DNA from: Eimeria necatrix
Taxonomy: Eukaryota; Apicomplexa; Conoidasida; Eucoccidiorida; Eimeriidae
Assembly (NCBI RefSeq): GCF_000499385.1
Contig: NW_013651673.1
Coordinates: 60,480-124,479, forward strand
Direction: 5' to 3'
Length of the DNA stretch: 64,000 bases
Shown: one piece after another, positions 33,701-45,956 of the stretch
Position numbering within the stretch: position 1 is the first letter of the stretch
Layout: each line of letters opens with the position of its first letter
The notes under the pieces: model-generated
The model's input: the letters and a program-made list of their open reading frames with translations, nothing else
The model's database searches: none
What the model was told of the DNA's origin: nothing
Program-made: the position numbers and the translations under genes

Positions 33701-35910
33701 GATATAGCCTGTGTTTTCGTTTCCTCAAAAGTCCAGGATGTGAGTAGTTTTAAAGTTTATCTTCAGGTGCTACTTCAAGCCCGCCTGCTGGAACGTTCTG
33801 CTAGCCTCCATGACGACTTCAACGACTCGCAGCAACAGCAGTACGAGAGAAACACACAAGTGCTTTTTCATTTTTGTTGGTGCTGCTTTTGTTGCTGCTG
33901 CTGGTGTTATTGTCGCCACACTGCTGTGGCTGAAGCTACTGCATGTGGAATTATACAGTGACTTAGCGCATCTCTGTAGTTTGTTCTTTTCGTGTTGAGC
34001 TAATTTCCTCACTAACTACATGTGTCCCTAGTCTTGTTGCTAGTCGTGCTGTTGCTTCTACAAATTCTGCCACTGCAAATCGTGCTGCTGTTTCCAGGCG
34101 TGCATTGGTTTCTGGAGACACAGATGTTCCTGCTGCCCCAAGCCGCAAGGGGGACCTTCCACTTGATCCTCGGCAAGAAAGCCCCTCAAGCATCAACGAG
34201 ATACAAAGAAAAGGCTCTATAGAGCAGCACCTGCAACTGCAGCAGCAACAGCATACCACAGTGCCACGGGCAGTGTCTGTGCAGTCCGCACTGGACAAGG
34301 AGATTGAAGCACAACTGATTGCTTCTGTTCCTGCCTCTGCGTGCCTCTGCGACGATGTGCGTACTAGGGTTCAGGGTTTATAGGTTACGTTTTGGGCCTT
34401 GCCTGAGGAGCGGAAGTTCAAAACATGCTGTTAGAAACCAGTTTTAATATGCTAGCCTTCACTCTGAGTGCATGCAGAAATAGTTCATCCGAGTACAACA
34501 AGAGTGCACCCCTTGGCAGCCTCTCTCTGCTTCATGTTTGTGTGTATTTTTCATGAATTTGACTCGGCATTCGTGACAGTGGTTCTGCGTATGTTTGCCT
34601 TTTCTCTTTAGCACTTGCGAGCATGTTGTTCTTTGTGTCTTGTTCATTTTTGAGTGTGTTTGTGCATTCCTTTTCCCTCGTCTGCTTCTTTGTGACCATT
34701 CGTTCACTTTTCTAAACCCGTCTGCGTGTGTTTGTGTCCCCATCTGTCATGGCCGGTCTCTTCACGAGCTCGTACTGCCACCATTTTGGTTCGTTTGTTT
34801 TCCACAGACTATGCGAAAACCAGCGTCTTTCTGTCTCTCGGAGTGCAGTGAGGTGAGAGTTTGCGCTTTGCATTGCCTCCTCATTCATCGCCGTCTACCT
34901 TGAAATATTGTAGAAAATACAATTTGTATGCTACTAAGTAAGGGTGATACCTATATCTATACACGAATGCACTAGTATGAATGCCCAATGCAAACGTGTG
35001 AATCACTGCTTCCGAAAAACGCTGCTTATTGCTATTTATCGGGCAGTATATGTGTGCCCTTTTCATTATCTATTATTGTTGCTGTTGTTTGCACATACCT
35101 ACATGCCAGGCCGGGGGCCTCTGCATTTGCGGCAGCTCAGAAGAAGGGTCCCCGCCCCATTCCGCTTATCGAAGAAATCCAAAGGCAAGAGACATACCCC
35201 ACCTTCTAGACGAGGTAAGCTGACACAAATGACCCAGGAAACCACAGGTTACTTCTCTGAAGGACTTCCCATGATGGCTTACATGCGCAGCTGCTGCTAT
35301 TGGCTGACCTTCCAACCCGGGGTAGTGAATTGTGTCTCGCTGCTGCTTCTGCCATTGTAGGTGCTGCCATTTCTGTTGCTGCCCTATTCATTGGTAACAC
35401 CGGTTTTATTGTTGCTGCTGCTGCTTTGGTGGTACAGGAGGCTGAGGGTGGAGTCGTGGCTGTATTGGTATCCGCTTTAATGCAAGAAGGCTTTGGGGGG
35501 CTTTACAGAGGGCTCGGGTTGCAGCTTTTGAAGACGATTTTGGCCGCTTCTATTCTTTTTCTCATTAAGGAGAAAATACAAAACCAAACGGCACAGGTGA
35601 GAGAAACATGCTGCTAGTCTTTCTCCTGCTGTTGACGATCACGATTCTACCGTTACGCGGTGTGCTGCTTTTACAATTGATCCAGCAGAAGTGGCTGCTG
35701 TTGCTTGTCCTGCTGCTTTTGCGTGTGGCTTCACTGGCGAAACTGCGGCTGCACCTGCCGCCGCTACTGCCGTTGCTTTTGCTGCTCGTGTCGTTGTTAT
35801 TTCTTTATTTCTTCCCTTCATTTCTCCTTCTCTCATACGCTCTCATATATTTCTTCTTTCTGCAGACATTTGCCCGCATAGAGAGACTGTTCTTGAACAA
35901 CCAAAAGTAA
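30716..35910 (+). CDS. mitochondrial-carrier-family protein of peroxisomal type, eleven exons, about 547 aa
   Basis: Six-helix solute carrier with three Solcar repeats. Inferred exons: 30716-31119, 31869-32059, 32381-32468, 32733-32820, 33296-33364, 33767-33859, 34000-34356, 34808-34852, 35110-35214, 35438-35596, 35866-35910. All joins are in phase. Signatures in order: FPLDTLL (P24), LYSGLGIKL with NFVYFYLYQALK (about 128-140), TAPLDVS (P172), GFYRGFGASL and NPAI (216-219), FLLGAVSKAFATIATYPYIRAK (259-280), and GLYRGLGLQLLKTILAA near the end. The NFVYFY, NPAI, KAxATxxTYP and LQTxLTAA-like motifs are characteristic of PMP34/PXN/ANT1 carriers, which move ATP, NAD or CoA across peroxisomal or plastid membranes rather than across mitochondria. 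The canonical PxDxx[KR] gates are degenerate, as in that subgroup. The third repeat carries a roughly 190-residue insert (exons 7-9: Gln/Ala/Ser-rich, then AGGLCICGSSEEG), and repeat 1 has Gln/Ser runs. The substrate is unknown. Middle exons 8 and 9 are the least certain. Confidence 0.8.
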
Positions 35911-38668
35911 GCACCACAGAGCACGACTGAAGGCTAAATGCCTCGCCACCTATTATTGCTCGGTAGCTCAGGGACGGCCCCTCACTGCACTCCCAAAGGA
36001 GCCAAGAAGGCTTCTATATATATAATAGCCTCTTCGGGCCCACAAACAAGAAAGAACCAACCTCTAAGGGGCAACCGTGTTCCCCCAAAATCTAATATTG
36101 GGACCTTATGAGACCGCTTACGGCTCTCAAGCGCCCTAGACGGGGTGTATTGATGTGAGTCTGGAGAGAGTGCGTAATGTAGTCACTCTGAGCCGGCGGT
36201 AGCAGCAGCAAGTGACGCCCTTTGGCTTGTATAAGCCAATACGGTCCATTTTCTACTGCTGCTACAGTTCTGCCAGCTTTCTGACCTGCTGCATAATATT
36301 CGATTTGCCCAGTTCTGCTCCCTGACCTAGTATCCGTTCACCTCGAGCTTTCAAAGCAGCCACTAGTGCAGCAAGGTTTGTGCAAAGCAGCACACATATG
36401 AGTATTACAGTATAAAAATGTTGTTGCGACTAACGAGCGCGAAACATAAGAGACAATAAACAAATAGGAACTGTTGTTAGTGCACATTAAAGACAGGAGA
36501 GCGGAGGGCGCCTCCAGTACTCTGACAGGTGACCCTCGAATGCAGCTGCACAGAAAGCCCCAAGGCCCTCAGGGGCCCTTCTACAGCCCTCTAGCTCCTA
36601 AAAGGCGACGGAGCACCTGGTACTGAGCAGAGGAGCAGGATATCCCTAACAGCTCTTGCATTGTGCATGCAGCGCCTCTCTGCATGCGCGCAGCACTAAA
36701 AAACGAAGGTGGAAGAATAAAGAGCTGCAGCGCAAATCTTTTCCTTCTGCTTCTTCCAGTTTGCCTGACTTGTTTTCTTGGATTTTTAATGCTCTGTGTG
36801 TTTCATCCTTTCTTTGTTCTTCTCTTGTACCCTTATATTTTATTGTTTGGGTGAAGAGATCCACATACACCCTAAGCCTCCCCTGAGGTCCTCTGCTCCC
36901 TGCACCTCCACGCTGTTCCTTTCACATACGAATCATCTGGCCGCAGACCAAAAAAACGAGAATAAGGCAATCATGCTCCAAGGTAAGAAAAACGGATGAT
37001 TACACATCAGTGTGGGATCTACAGAGCTACATACACGGATAGACCGAGCCCATAAATAAGAATGTACTGTACGTTGACGTATATCCCTGCAAGACGCGCG
37101 TAATATGCCGACGCTTATTTTCGCCACGTCATGTGCAGTTGTTCTAAGCCGACCAAACTGCAGGACATGTGCATGTTAAGGCCTATACTCTTTGCATGCG
37201 TTCGCCTGATTAGCCGTTTCTTCGTGAAACTGTTGTCTCACTTTCACTCCTTGCCTTTGGCTCTTCTTCCTCTCGCGCGCCTCTTGGGCCTCTTCAGCCT
37301 TCTTTCTTTCTTCGGGGGGAAGCCGCTCCAGTGCTTTTTGCTGTTCTTTCTTTTTATCTTGCCGCCGTCTCTCTGCTTCCTGCATGCATTCATCAATTTT
37401 TGCACACTTGCATGCATGAAGCAAATATTCATCACGGTCAGCATGAGGAGCAAGTAAAATACGAGCAAGCTCTCTTAAGCATCATGAGGGCCCACAGGAG
37501 AGCTTCAAGACACCCCTAAGGAGCCCGTTTCGGTGGTCATCTTTGTTTGCCTATGTCTTCATTCATCACTGCTTGCCTGTCTCCTATTCTGTCTGTCACT
37601 TTGTTTACATCTTCCTCTGCATGCCTTTTACGCAGTTTGCTTCTCTTATCTTCTTTTCGGTGTGCGTCAGTGTTCCTCTGTCTGTCTTAGTCCATCTGAT
37701 TTCATATGCTCTCCTCTGTTTCTCTAAGTGTCTGCTGTCTGCTGTGCTGCATCACTGCCTCTCTATATGTTCTTCACTCCATCCTCCGAGTATAGATTAA
37801 AGATTATTTGTGTCTTCTGCCAATTACCTCTTCCTGCTCCTTTCTGCGATTCTTGTGTTGCTCCTTCTCATAGGAAAGACGCATGCGCCGGACCGCCTCG
37901 CGGTTCTGTGGCCGTCCCAAACACACAGTCCACAAACTCCTGCCGCTGCTGCAGCAGCTGCTGATGCTGTAGATGCTGCAAGGGCTGATGCACAAACTGG
38001 CAGAATATTTCCTCAACAGGCCAGGGAGGTCAATCAAGAACAGAATTTCAATGGGGTCGCGGTGTATGGGGTCGCGGTGTATACATACCCCATCGCAGCC
38101 CAGCTTACCGCGTCACTCAGGCGAATCGTGGCCAGCATGTCCACCAGCTTGCAGGCTAACACCACGGGTAATCTGAATACACACAAACAGGTAAACTATG
38201 TAGATAGTAAATGCAAAATTACAAAGCAAGTGATGCTACTGTTGAAGTGGAAGCAGGTTAATGGAGGAATTGATGCAGTGCCAAACTGAAAAAAAGCCCA
38301 AAAAGTGCAGAATATATGTTCTCGTTGCCACTATTGTTGGTCTTATGCAGTGGCTGCAGCTGCTACCTCTGTGAAAAACGCTGAAGCATCACTTAGCGCG
38401 CTGCCATCGCTACTGCCGTTGCTGCCGCTGTTGCTGCAATAATATGCATACCTTTGATCGAACTCTGAGTCGCCGTCTTGTAAGTAGTAGCTCATTCGAA
38501 GAACACGCTTCCTGCCATTAGCGCATCAGTAGCAGCAGAGGCGCCGCCAGTCTGCATGAAACTATAGTTGCTGCCTCCTTCAAATGCATTTTAAAAGGCA
38601 AACACGAATCCACAGCCTGAAATCGACATCAACTGCAGCATAAGAGGTTGTTACTCTTGTAAAGCTGC
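35911..38668. other. convergent intergenic region with possible minus-strand exons
   Basis: Between the carrier stop (+) and the stop of the next minus-strand gene. On the minus strand, 37424-37176 encodes a Lys/Glu-rich helix (RRRQDKKKEQQKALERLPPEERKK, here split by reading, then AEEAQEARERKK). 37925-37804 encodes REAVRRMRLSYEKEQHKNRRKEQ. These could be exons of an unidentified minus-strand gene, or composition effects of pyrimidine-rich DNA. No domain is recognised. 35911-37100 shows nothing else. Confidence 0.3.
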
Positions 38669-41600
38669 TCACGGCTTCTTTGCTGCAGCAGCAGCAGTTC
38701 CGCAGATGGCGGCGATTGTGGCGGTGAGCGCAGGGTTGGTGTTGGTACATAGATCTGAAGTATACAGACACTTGAGGCGGGGGCCCAGTTGCTGCATCAG
38801 TTTCGATGCTCCTGAAAAATCGAAAAGCTTCTCCGCTGCCTCCAATGTGTCCGACACAAGTGAAAAACCCTCGGGGACTAGAGCGCTCATGTGGCTTGCC
38901 AAGCGAACCTTGCAAAACTCCGTCTGCATTAGCAGCAGCCCCAGGCAGCGCAAAAATTCAAAAATGCAATCGAGAGAATCAGCGAGCACAGCAGCTGCGC
39001 TGCATAGAGACTTTGCCACTGCAGCACCAGTAACTTGTGCCGAACTGCGGTAGCTGCTGCTGAGGGCACGCAACAGGTGCTGCAGCACAGGACGCGCATG
39101 AGAGCAGCAATAGCACTAGCAGTGCAGCCACAGCCCGCAGCAGCAACAGCAAAAGAGCAACTGACAACGTCCCAGTGTGTCTCGAGGAAGCTCCTTTGGT
39201 CTTCCTTTTTGCAAAAGCCAACAATCATTCCCTCCCCTCCATTCGGCAGTAAAAATTCCAGCGTGATCTCGTCGTTTTCCCGGCCCACAAGTCCATTAAG
39301 CAGCCAACCCCGCCACAAATCCTGGCGCGGCACACACTGCAGCAGCAACAGCAACAGCAACAACGATTGGGGCGCCATGTAAGACATAAATACCGTGCCA
39401 GACCCATCAGTTTAAATGAAGCTTTCGCTCAAAAAGGGGGCAAAAGGTACACGCCAAAGCAGCAGCAAGAGCGCCACAGAGGGAGCAATCTCTCCGCAGC
39501 AGCAAGTGCTGCACGCGCTGCACAGGTCGATCCCGCAATGAAACTGCGGCAACAGTAGCAAAAGCAGGGGCAGCAGCAGCAACGCACATTGAGTGTAACC
39601 TCCATGAATAGACAGTTGCGCCTGCCGGAGCAAAAGAGCTCAAAGCAATCGTAAGAACGAGCAGCAAATGACCCTTTAGTCTCTTTAGAGACGTCAGCAA
39701 ACTGGATGCTCAACACCTCCCGAACCTCCTGCATCCTGTAGCCGCAGCAACAGCAGCAGCCGCGTCAGTTCTTACACCAGCAGCCTAATAAGAGTCAGAA
39801 GAATTAAGTAACAGCACCCGCAGTGGCGGAAGCAGAAATAATGGCAATAACAGCAGCGGCTGCACCGGAAGCAACCGCAGGAGCAGCAGCAGTAGTTGTG
39901 GCAACGTCAACGGCAGCAGCTGCAGCAGCAGTGAATGCGCCGGGAGCAGCCGCAAGCGCAGTAGCACCAGCAGTGGGAGCGGCAGAAGTAGCGGAAGCAG
40001 CAGCAGAAGCAACAGCAGCCGCAGCAGTGGCAGCAGCCACCGTGTCAGCAGAAGTTGCGATGAGCTGATGCGCACCTTCTGGTGCGCAATAGCTCATCGC
40101 AGCTTCTATGATGGAACGATTAAAAAGAAAGAGAAAATCAGAGATAAAAAGGCAAAGGGATATTGCAAACAATGCAAACGGTAAATATTATTGTACTCAA
40201 GAAACAACAATGAGGCAGCAAAGACAAAGGAAGACGAGGAGATAAATCCTGAAGTGAGTGAAAAAATGACGCAAACGATAAATATGCTGCAAACGGCGCG
40301 CAAAGAAAGCAGACAGGTAATCCACAAAAGAAGAAAGAGAGGTGCTGAAATGGAAGTTGACAGAGGCATGAGAAAGACAAGTGAAGAAAGAAAGACGCAT
40401 GCAGCCAGCCCATTCAAGCAAGCAAAGAGAAGGAAAAAGAGAAAGTTACAGATCTGAAGAAAAGAAACAAAAATGTTGAGACAAAAAGCACATTTGCCCT
40501 GCTTACCACTTTATAGCAACTCTTGTGTTCGCTGCCTTCCCCTTAACGGCCGTCCATATAACAATGACAAGCAAGACAGCAGCGAAAATGTCAATTAAAT
40601 AATATCTCGTCAAGATGCGCCATATGTACAGCATGAAGGTCCAGGCGTCTCTAGGGGCCTTTGATGCTGCTGCTGCTGCTGCTGCAGCTGCGGCGGCCTC
40701 TGCTGCTGCTGCGCCTGCAGTGGCAGTCGCTCCTGCTGCGGAGTTTGCTGCTCCTCCCAAAGCTGCTTCCGCTGTACCAATTGAGAACACAGGCAAGCCA
40801 TCAGCAGCAGCAGCTGTAAGGTGTCAGCGCGAGGATCACAAGCAGGACAAAGAGGCGCAGCGAGAGACACACAAAAGTGTAGGAGGAGTACGTCAAAGAG
40901 AAAGACAATGAAAGGCCCATACAAATGACAAGACAAAGGACAAGCAAGGGTAGACAAATCTGTATCGGGTGGCCCCTCCAATAACGTTCTTTGCTGTCGC
41001 CGTCTCTGCTGCTGCTGCTGCTGCCGCTACTGCTGCTGCTGCTTCTGCTTACTCGACGGCCTTGCCGGCACAGTCACTGCGGGCGCTGCTGCAGGGCGGC
41101 GGCCAAAAGCGCTGGGGATCGGCAGCTCTTCAGGGGCTTCTTCGAATTCCGAGTCGTCATCTGCAGCGAGACGCGGCGCCCACAAACGAGATGAAGCTTT
41201 TAGGTGAGGCTTTTGGGCTTCAGTGGGAAGAGTCAGCACATGTGGAGGCAGCAAACCGCAAACGCACAGCCCCGTGTCATGGCGTCAAGCAGCTACAGAA
41301 GATTACGCAGATCCACTGAAGCGCCGTCGACGGGCCCCGTCCAGTGGGCACCGCCAAAGGCGCTGCACCTATTTGGGGACCTGGAAGCACTTGGGCTGGA
41401 GCGGGAGGTCTAAAACTCGAGCCCTTAAAGGGCCCCGGGGCCCCAGTACCGATACGCCTTCTAGGAGGCTCTGTCTCACCGTCTTCGATCGTCACAGATA
41501 GATCGGAAAAACCACCAGGAGTTTCATGCTGTGGAGCTCGCGAAGTAATGGCTTCGGGAGAGGACTTGGCGGGGGCCCCCAATACAGCGGACCCCTCTGC

Positions 41601-41681
41601 TGCACGCGCTGGCAACAGCAGCAGTTGCTGCACTGCAGCTGCCAGCAGCAGCAGGACCCCCCCTCCAAAATACTTCTTCAT
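38669..41681 (-). CDS. putative secreted or membrane protein, unknown, multi-exon
   Basis: I do not recognise this gene. The minus strand starts at ATG 41681 with a clear signal-peptide-like segment (MKKYFGGGVLLLLAAAVQ) and a Pro/Gly-rich region. An exon near 41209-41027 is acidic then Ala-rich (AADDDSEFEEAPEEL). An exon about 40785-40516 has an Ala tract followed by a helix and transmembrane span (RYYLIDIFAAVLLVIVIW) and ends at a GTAAGC donor. About 39735-39590 reads MQEVREVLSIQFADVSKETKG after a CTACAG acceptor. About 39310-39170 reads GRENDEITLEFLLPNGGEG. About 39000-38669 reads DSLDCIFEFLRCLGLLL ... LVPEGFSLVSDTLEAAEKLF and stops after AAAAAKKP. Junctions are unresolved. The TM segment loosely recalls the YxxxDVFxxALLV motif of PqiA-like proteins, but that is weak. 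It is tail-to-tail with the carrier gene. Confidence 0.4.
40051..40106. repeat. 26-bp-arm inverted repeat (hairpin)
   Basis: Arms 40051-40076 and 40081-40106 pair at 23 of 26 positions around a TTCT loop, with an exact TGCGCACC/GGTGCGCA stem base. It sits immediately beside a CAG/GCA triplet tract inside the unknown minus-strand gene, probably in an intron. Confidence 0.85.
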
Positions 41682-44600
41682 ATTCACACCGCTAAGAGCT
41701 TGAGCTGCTGAAAATAAGCACGAATTGAAGTAGTAAGGGGCCAGAAAAGCCAGGCAGCAGTTGCCGGTGCATACAGGAGGCACCACCGACGAACAGGGAT
41801 TACGGTGGTTAGGTTCCGGGTAAGTTGTTATACACGACAAAGTTACTGGATATAAATACCAAATCTTATATTGAAGTGTGTTTATGGCCCGGTATGTTGC
41901 ACGATAATGCACATTTTACTCTGGGCGCCGCTGCAACAAACCTGGTCACTGGGTCCCGCCGCTGCCATTAGTGTTTCAGTTTTTTTTTATGGCGCCCCAT
42001 ATGAAAGATATTTAGAAATATTCTAGTTCGCTCATTTCAGTTTATTCTGTAGCAAAAATATTTGAAGTAGTACCTCCGTTTCTACCTGTGGGGTAGCTTA
42101 ATGCATTGATCTGTTGTTCCGGACATCTTGTGCTGCGGGCCTTGTAACAGTGTTGTTTGCAGCTGCAGTATTCTGGATGTAGTATTTAAGCGGCATATTT
42201 GCTCTTTAAATTATCATTTTTTATTCCAATTGATTCCTTTTGTCTGGACAAGAGGCGATGGGGGTAACGAACAGTGCAGCTTTGACCGCTTTTCGGTGAT
42301 TCGAACTAGTCAATACACTTAATGACAGACTTCATGCTTGGGGGCCGTCTACATGTGCGCGTCAACCACCATTATCTTAGTACTGAATATATTCGTTGCT
42401 TCCTATATGACAGTTTAGCAGAGCGACTGGCGCATATTTTGCTGTCTGAAGTGACAGTGGCAGTGTGAAGGCCTTGGTTCATGTAAGTAATGAATATACG
42501 CAACCATGGCTAATTGTCTTGTTGCCCCGGCGGGTCCTTCGATTACAGTCAACAGCCGACGTATTTATTGTGCATTCAGTACCTTGTGCAAGAATAAAGA
42601 CTAGTACTAACAAAAAATTTGTAAATGCTCTCAAGTGTGTTCGAATACAAAATACGCTTTCACTAGAAAAGCTCGCTTTTCGTAACGGAAAAATGTGCCC
42701 ACTCACAGGCCCGCTGTGCCACTTCTATCTCATTGTGAATACTCCCAACGAACCCCTCAAGCAATTTCCTCATGCTCACTTGGGCCCCATAAACAAATTC
42801 TAGACCTAGGCTCATTAGTGATCTGGAGGAAAAATATACAAGGTTTATGTGCCAGATGCAAGCAGTACTACGCCATTACTCGAGCCTTCCAAGCTGAAGC
42901 ATGGCTCGTAAGAGGCCTTATCACAGTATTCTATTTAAGAGACCCCCCATAACTGCTTCGAACGCCTTCAACTGAACACGCATGGGCATGACGCCGTCAC
43001 TCTGGATTCCGCCTGCCGCTTAGTGCATGCAATTGGTCAGCAGCACCTCATGCTATAAGTATAGGCAGCACAGTTCTCCCCCATTTTAGCATTTTCTTGT
43101 TCGCGTGGAGAACAACGAAGCGGATTTCAGAAACTCGGAGATCTTTTGCTTCATGGCGCTTTGCAGTGTGCTGCCGCTCCCTAGGAGCTAGCAAGCAAGA
43201 CACCACTCATTCTCTGACCAATTATCATTTCAAATTCGTCAAATAGAACTGAGTACAGTATATCTCTTTTGAAGTCTGGAGAATCATCCTCGAGTGCGAA
43301 TGGCAAGGCGACGGTGGCTAACGTGGACAAGACATTTACCAATCGGTCTGGGGGAATATGCCTCTCCTCCTTCGAACTTGTTCCAGGTGACTCTGCATTT
43401 AAATACTAAGCATGCTAATAAATCACACTTGGAATTTTTTCGTTTTTGAGTCTTTCACCATTAGCGGTGACCCCTGTTGAAACGCCGACTCGAATGGAAC
43501 TCTTGCGGCTGTTCTGTGCCAGATACTCCCCAGACCCATAAAAACAATCAAATGCTTCCAAACCGCATGAACATTCCCTATCTGCCATTTTTATTACCCT
43601 CGACGTGTGTTGGGCCTACAAAGGAGCCATTTATACCGTCCTGCTGTCTATCCGTTGTATTACTCATGTCAGTTGCATTCAATGAATATCCACCAATCTA
43701 TGGTGCCGGTTGGCATTTTCCCAGCCATCCTTACCTACAAAAGGTAACTATTACACAGTTGCCAACTGAGCTTTTTGTGATAGCAATAATAGTATTCCTT
43801 TTCACTTGCGTACTCGTGAGCCCACTGTGTCACACAAAGCGCGCTCCCCTTAGCTAGCTAGCTTTAGACTTTAATTAGCTCCCTGAACAGTGTCATCTTG
43901 CTCCAAGATTTGGCTGCTGCCTGCAGCTAATTTGGGAATAGAGATAATGGCTCTGGCAACAGTAAAGCTTCTGAGGGACTAGATCGGCTCTACAGCAATT
44001 TTGGCTGGTCCTTTGGCGCTTAAAATAGCTGTAAAGTACAGAAGAGCAACTTGTATAAGCATGCAGCGCTTTTTTGTTACAGCTCTTCACCAGCATGTAC
44101 CTTTGTCACCATGCACGAACTAGACCTTGCGTGCAATGGGCTTCTCATTACAGCTGCCTAAATGCACATTTGTCGCTGGAGAACACACTGGAGTAGCATC
44201 TCAGATCACAGTTGATCATGCACAAGTAGTCCGAGGCTTGCGATCCATGTTATAGGACTTTTTAGCTAAGTCCGTGTAAGCTCCGCCTGAGTCAGGAGTA
44301 AACGACAGCCTCAGTCCCTACGTCTTGCCTTTTCCCTGAAAGTCCATTGCTTACCATCGTCTGCTGATGCTGGACTTTGCTGTGGCAAGCCGAGCCCGGT
44401 AGAGCGACTGTTCTCACACCAGCTGCTCTCTTATGAGCACGCTTGGTGTAACGAGATTAACGAGAGTCTGCGCAACTTTCGAAGGCCTTTCACCTTTAGA
44501 AAAACCAGTTTTCTCGAGAAAGGCATCCTCAACCATATATTTTTGTGAATGTTTCTGGCTTCTGGTGGAGATCTTTTATCAACGCTACAAAGGCTTCTGC

Positions 44601-45956
44601 GATTCATAGGAGCACCTCAAGCGTGGCTTTGCTCGCTGGATAGTTTTTCAATCCATGGCGTTTTCAGCTCCTGGAAAAATTAGCAGGGGATCCCCAGTAT
44701 TACGGAAAGGCACAAGAGCATCTATCTATAAGCCACCAAGCGCCCTCACCCCGGAAGCACAGTTTCAGTGAATTTCTTCAAATATCTTGGTGACACTGTG
44801 AAGTGAGCAACGGAGTGACATTAATGACAATGAATATATGGGTAAGTTGTACTACGTTTTCCTGGCTTGCATGGATTGACGCATGAATTCGCTTGTGCAC
44901 GCTATTATCAGGCCATAAGAAAAAAGTCCTTTGCTTTACGTCACTGAATAGTCTCAATTATGATACTTCACTGAGCTCCTTAACAAACTCCGTGGTTGCT
45001 GTTCCACACGGATATCTAGCCATACGCTCTTACTGAGCATATCCAGCCATTGAAGAACGCACGTAGTAAGTTTACTCCGTCAACTGCACGCTAGTGAAAA
45101 GGCTCAGCTCCTTTTCAACGGCTGCCTGGAAGCACACTTAGCAATCTGCTGGAAATCTGTACGAGCCGCACACAAAGAAACACAGTAGTAGCATCATTAA
45201 TAACCTATATAATGCCACAATACGCAGTAATCGTGTAACGCTTTAGCAGGCTTAAGACGAACTGTAATGCTGGTAATATACGTTCACTTAATTATTATTT
45301 CATCCAAAGATACCTTCGAGTGATATTTATATGGAAAGGAATTGATGCGAAATTAATGAAGAAGATCACAAGAGAACGCAAATTTAGAGAAACCCTGGGG
45401 ACTCAGCATAAGGCGCATCATTCTAAGGTAGGCTACGGGTCTAAATGGGGAGAAAAGGGAGCTGAGAGATGTACGCGGAAATTACACAGACGGAAGACGC
45501 TCGGCTTTGCACAACTCGTGAGAAGCAGACAAGGAAGGAGCACGGCGGCCATGGAAGCTCAAGGACTACGGAGTTTCCCACAGAAAGTTAAAGGCAAACT
45601 CCACGGCCGGTAAATCTGGGAAAAACAGTGTGAGTTTCATAGAAAAGGCTTGAAATGCAACCTTTATTTGTAATGCCTACTACGAATGCTCAACTTTGTT
45701 GCTGTTCGCATCTTGAAGGCAGTCGTCACTACAGTGATCGGTGGTGTCATCATCAGGCTCATATGACCGCTCATACCGACGAAAACGCCGCTGCCTATAC
45801 AATGGCTGCTTCCCATAGCATTGCCAAAATGTAACTTGAATCTTGAAACACTGCTTCCCAAAAGCGCTAACCGGAGCTCTCGGCGGGGCAGCAGGAATCC
45901 TGGACGCAACGCAGACGCACTATGAAGACGCTCGCCCCCTTGCTCGCTCAAGCTTT

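Noticed and set aside
35608..35910. Leu-rich 100-codon frame resembling a membrane protein
   Set aside because: It overlaps the last intron of the carrier gene and is a CTG/CTT-rich shadow. The real last exon is 35866-35910 in another frame.
37131..37964. Phe/Leu/Cys-rich plus-strand frames that look like membrane segments
   Set aside because: Pyrimidine-rich DNA gives such frames. The Lys/Glu-rich minus-strand reading is more protein-like.
43477..43857. 126-codon frame with a hydrophobic C-terminus in the gene-poor block
   Set aside because: No homology, no splice or start context, and codon use like surrounding non-coding DNA.
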